From contig BNUX01000108.1 in NCBI GenBank assembly GCA_025997675.1, positions 1 to 6,889 of the forward strand: DNA of 6,889 bases, written 5' to 3'. This document shows, piece after piece, positions 5,181 through 6,889 of this stretch. The notes beneath the pieces were generated by a model that was not told where the DNA came from, searched no databases, and saw nothing but the letters and a program-made list of their open reading frames with translations. This DNA comes from Spirochaetia bacterium. Lineage in GTDB: Bacteria > Spirochaetota > Spirochaetia > Treponematales > Breznakiellaceae. Both the position numbers and the translations under genes were made by a program. Within the stretch, counting starts at the first letter, position 1, and the number at the start of each line of letters is the position of its first letter.

Positions 5181-6569
5181 TCACCTAATTTCCGCCACCG
5201 GGAAGTCATGGTAGCCCTGATAGTATGATTTCGGATGCTGCCGGTTCTGGGTAATGCGGATGACTTCGTTTGAAACAAGACCGCTCAACTGTAACATGCC
5301 CAGGCTCCCGGCAGATTTCGCGGCGCCCGCTCCCTGGAGTTCCCGGATGATACGGTAGGAAAAAACCCCGTGGTTCAACGCGACAATTTCTTCGGAGATT
5401 TCGTTGCCCTGGCTTGCGGAGAATACGAAGGCGTTACTGTTCATAAGGGAACGGAGCAGACGGTTGCCATCCACCCCGCCGGACCGGCAGGCATCGATGA
5501 AGACCAGCCGGTTACCGCTTTCGTCCAGCACGGAAACAATATCATCGGTGCTGAGAGAACGCTCAGGATCAGGTAAACCATCGGCGTTAAAAGCCGCGTC
5601 ACGGGGCAGGAAGAAAAAGCGCCCCGCACGATCACTGACGCCGTGCCCGGCCAGGAAGAACAGAATCACGTCCCGGGGGCCGGCCCCAGCGAGGAACTGC
5701 AAATTATCCCGGATGTTCTTTGCGGTAGGCGTTACGGCGGAACCATCGGCAATCAGGAGGCTGTTTACCCTGCCGTAGCGTTTGCCCTCCTGGCTTTTGA
5801 AGGAGTTGATGATTTCCCGGGCATCGTTGACGCAGAAGTTCAGATTCCCCAATCCCCGGAGGCGGGGACCGGCGTTGTCGTATTGGTTTACCCCAACGGC
5901 GAGTATCCGGAGATTGGGGAGGGCAACTTGCTGTCCGGCCTGGGTTTGCCAAGTCAGCTCCACCGTTTTCCTGCTTTCCGCATAGCCGTTAAAGGCCACC
6001 ACTTCTATGATGTTAAGGCCGGGGTCAAGATTCACCGGCAGTTGAAAGCTGACATTCTGTTGATTCCCCCCAACGCTCAGGCTTGCCTTTTCCACCGTGA
6101 GCCCGCCGGTTCCGGTAATGGCCCCCATTTCATCCCGGCCCAGGAGCCTGCCGTTTACCAGGAGTTTGATGTTTTTGACGGGCTGGTTTTGGTCGGCTAT
6201 GGTGACGGAAAGATTTGCCGTCGTGGTAGTAACGCTGCTACCCTGCGCAGGGGATTGGATGGTGACCATTGGGGGCCGGAACGAGGCGGCTTGCTGTATG
6301 CTTGCGGTGACCCGGTGTTCCGGATCCGGCAGGCCGGCCAGCCGGGCCTGTACAACTTCCGGCCAATAGAACACAGAACGGTAGGCATCTATGCCGGTAA
6401 CTTCATTACCGATACGGACATAGAGATACTGGTCCCCCCGAGGTGAGGCGTTGAAGTAGCCGTCCGGGGTGATACATATCCATCCCTTCCCCTGGTCCGC
6501 TCCCACCGTTTTCAGGAACAGCGACGCAAGCCCCAGTTCCGTCAGATACTCCTGCCCCTTCCCGTTCAT
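5181..6569 (-). CDS. Caspase-like peptidase (C14) with Ig-like middle domain, lacking sensor repeats
   Basis: The 462-residue protein has three parts. Residues 29-80 (WICITPDGYFNASPRGD then YLYVRIGNEVTGIDAYR) match the connector that joins WD40 repeats to a caspase in many bacterial proteins. Residues about 98-206 form a beta-rich Ig-like segment (SPAQGSSV through VKNIKLLVNGRLLG). Residues about 218-462 are the caspase-like domain: LRILAVGVNQYD opens it, catalytic His309 lies in FLAGHGV and catalytic Cys361 in FIDACRSGG. The ending HPKSYYQGYHDFPVAEI is also typical. Family members cleave proteins, usually after basic residues for metacaspase-like types. The WD40 region expected before the connector is missing. 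The ATG at 6569 has no good ribosome site, and the frame stays open to a TGA near 6654, so the N-terminus may be truncated or mis-started. A toxin-antitoxin pair follows 62 bp downstream. Confidence 0.85.
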   Translation of the reverse strand: MNGKGQEYLTELGLASLFLKTVGADQGKGWICITPDGYFNASPRGDQYLYVRIGNEVTGIDAYRSVFYWPEVVQARLAGLPDPEHRVTASIQQAASFRPPMVTIQSPAQGSSVTTTTANLSVTIADQNQPVKNIKLLVNGRLLGRDEMGAITGTGGLTVEKASLSVGGNQQNVSFQLPVNLDPGLNIIEVVAFNGYAESRKTVELTWQTQAGQQVALPNLRILAVGVNQYDNAGPRLRGLGNLNFCVNDAREIINSFKSQEGKRYGRVNSLLIADGSAVTPTAKNIRDNLQFLAGAGPRDVILFFLAGHGVSDRAGRFFFLPRDAAFNADGLPDPERSLSTDDIVSVLDESGNRLVFIDACRSGGVDGNRLLRSLMNSNAFVFSASQGNEISEEIVALNHGVFSYRIIRELQGAGAAKSAGSLGMLQLSGLVSNEVIRITQNRQHPKSYYQGYHDFPVAEIR

Positions 6570-6577
6570 TATCCCTG

Positions 6578-6640
6578 TTAGCCACCCCAGTGGATCGCTA
6601 TCTGGCTCATGATTAATATTATCGCGATCACTCGGCTCAT
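6578..6640 (-). CDS. Possible 20-residue hydrophobic peptide upstream of the caspase
   Basis: MSRVIAIILIMSQIAIHWGG is one short hydrophobic helix. AAGGAG lies about 7 bp before its ATG at 6640, a better ribosome site than any serving the caspase ATG, and its stop lies 8 bp before that ATG. It could be a leader peptide coupling translation into the caspase, a small membrane peptide, or chance. The DNA also reads as an open extension of the caspase frame, so only one interpretation is likely to be correct. Confidence 0.2.
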   Translation of the reverse strand: MSRVIAIILIMSQIAIHWGG

Positions 6641-6672
6641 CTCGGGCTCCTTCTCAATCTTTACCGTTTCCC

Positions 6673-6877
6673 TTACCGTAGGCCGCCGCCGGTTCTTCCC
6701 CGCTTGTCTTCCATCAAGGATTCATATTTCTTAATGGCGTTCTCCTCCGATTCATCTAGCCCACTTCCGATCCGACTCATGGTTCATCGCCTGAAACTTC
6801 CGATCCGACTCCTGAAACATCTCCCACACCTTCTCAAAGGTCAGGGGGTCTTTCCGCTCTTTTGACGTTGTGGTCAT
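6673..6877 (-). pseudogene. Frameshifted fragment of a coiled-coil (heptad-repeat) protein
   Basis: An ATG at 6877, preceded by AAGAGG, opens a 41-residue frame: MTTTSKERKDPLTFEKVWEM followed by FQESDRKFQAMNHESDRKWA. This is the characteristic start of a family with LTFEKVWxMFQETDRKFQ heptad repeats, often linked to DUF3782/PD-(D/E)XK-like proteins. It stops at TGA 6752-6754. Another frame, open from 6780 and closed by TAA at 6673, gives LDESEENAIKKYESLMEDK and then RGRTGGGLR, again protein-like and helical. Removing a single G after the codon for Trp39 would join the two into one protein of about 67 residues. I read this as a truncated and frameshifted gene. The second frame alone (35 residues from the ATG at 6780) could be an intact small gene, but has no good ribosome site. 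Confidence 0.5.
6763..6811 (-). repeat. Two 16-bp direct repeats encoding ESDRK heptad units
   Basis: GAGTCGGATCGGAAGT occurs exactly at 6796-6811 and 6763-6778, 33 bp apart (11 codons). GTTTCAGG also recurs with a 21-bp (7-codon) period. The repeats reflect duplication of coiled-coil units within the fragment. Confidence 0.85.
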
Positions 6878-6889
6878 CCGGTACCTCTT

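Noticed and set aside
5643..6446. Plus-strand open frame of 267 codons opposite the caspase gene
   Set aside because: It is a shadow of the GC-rich caspase coding strand. The minus-strand product has clear catalytic motifs, while this translation shows no recognisable domain.
1..6889. CRISPR arrays, tRNA or rRNA genes, insertion-sequence ends
   Set aside because: I read both strands for regularly spaced repeats, cloverleaf-like segments and transposase motifs and found none.

Overview
The window looks like chromosomal DNA of a moderately GC-rich bacterium with Shine-Dalgarno-led genes. The mix of a galactitol-family phosphotransferase system (PTS), an E. coli-type HPr, a caspase-like secreted or envelope protein with an Ig-like middle domain, and a PIN toxin pair would fit a spirochaete of the gut Treponema type. 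That assignment is inference from gene content and has not been checked by any search.

Left half (1-3608): a sugar or polyol uptake and breakdown locus organised around a divergent control region. Leftward run a class II aldolase (611-1744), an HPr (326-610) and a HAD phosphatase cut by the window edge (1-313). They are packed almost end to end and are probably one transcript. Rightward run a IIB subunit (1847-2131) and a IIC permease (2193-3566) of the galactitol PTS family. The 102 bp between the two units holds a good sigma-70-type promoter for the IIB/IIC side and a small palindrome between its -35 and -10 boxes, so a local regulator is likely. A terminator-like hairpin lies between IIB and IIC, and a stronger terminator follows IIC. 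The likely flow is uptake and phosphorylation by IIB/IIC with the local HPr feeding phosphate, retro-aldol cleavage of a phosphorylated ketose by the aldolase, and dephosphorylation of an intermediate by the HAD enzyme. A IIA subunit and a dehydrogenase would also be expected, but neither is in the window.

Middle (3633-4193): an orphan rightward gene for a small membrane protein with two transmembrane helices and a soluble domain of PH-like character.

Right half (4298-6889): everything points leftward. From upstream to downstream there is a broken coiled-coil gene fragment (6673-6877), a caspase-like peptidase with intact His/Cys dyad but no recognisable sensor repeats (5181-6569), a type II antitoxin and PIN toxin pair overlapping by ATGA (4885-5118 and 4457-4888), and a lipoprotein-like signal peptide joined out of frame to a plausible protein tail (4298-4443). 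The density of fragments and the toxin-antitoxin pair suggest an accessory, recently rearranged region. The caspase beside a toxin-antitoxin pair is the most interesting context, but a functional link between them is only a hypothesis.
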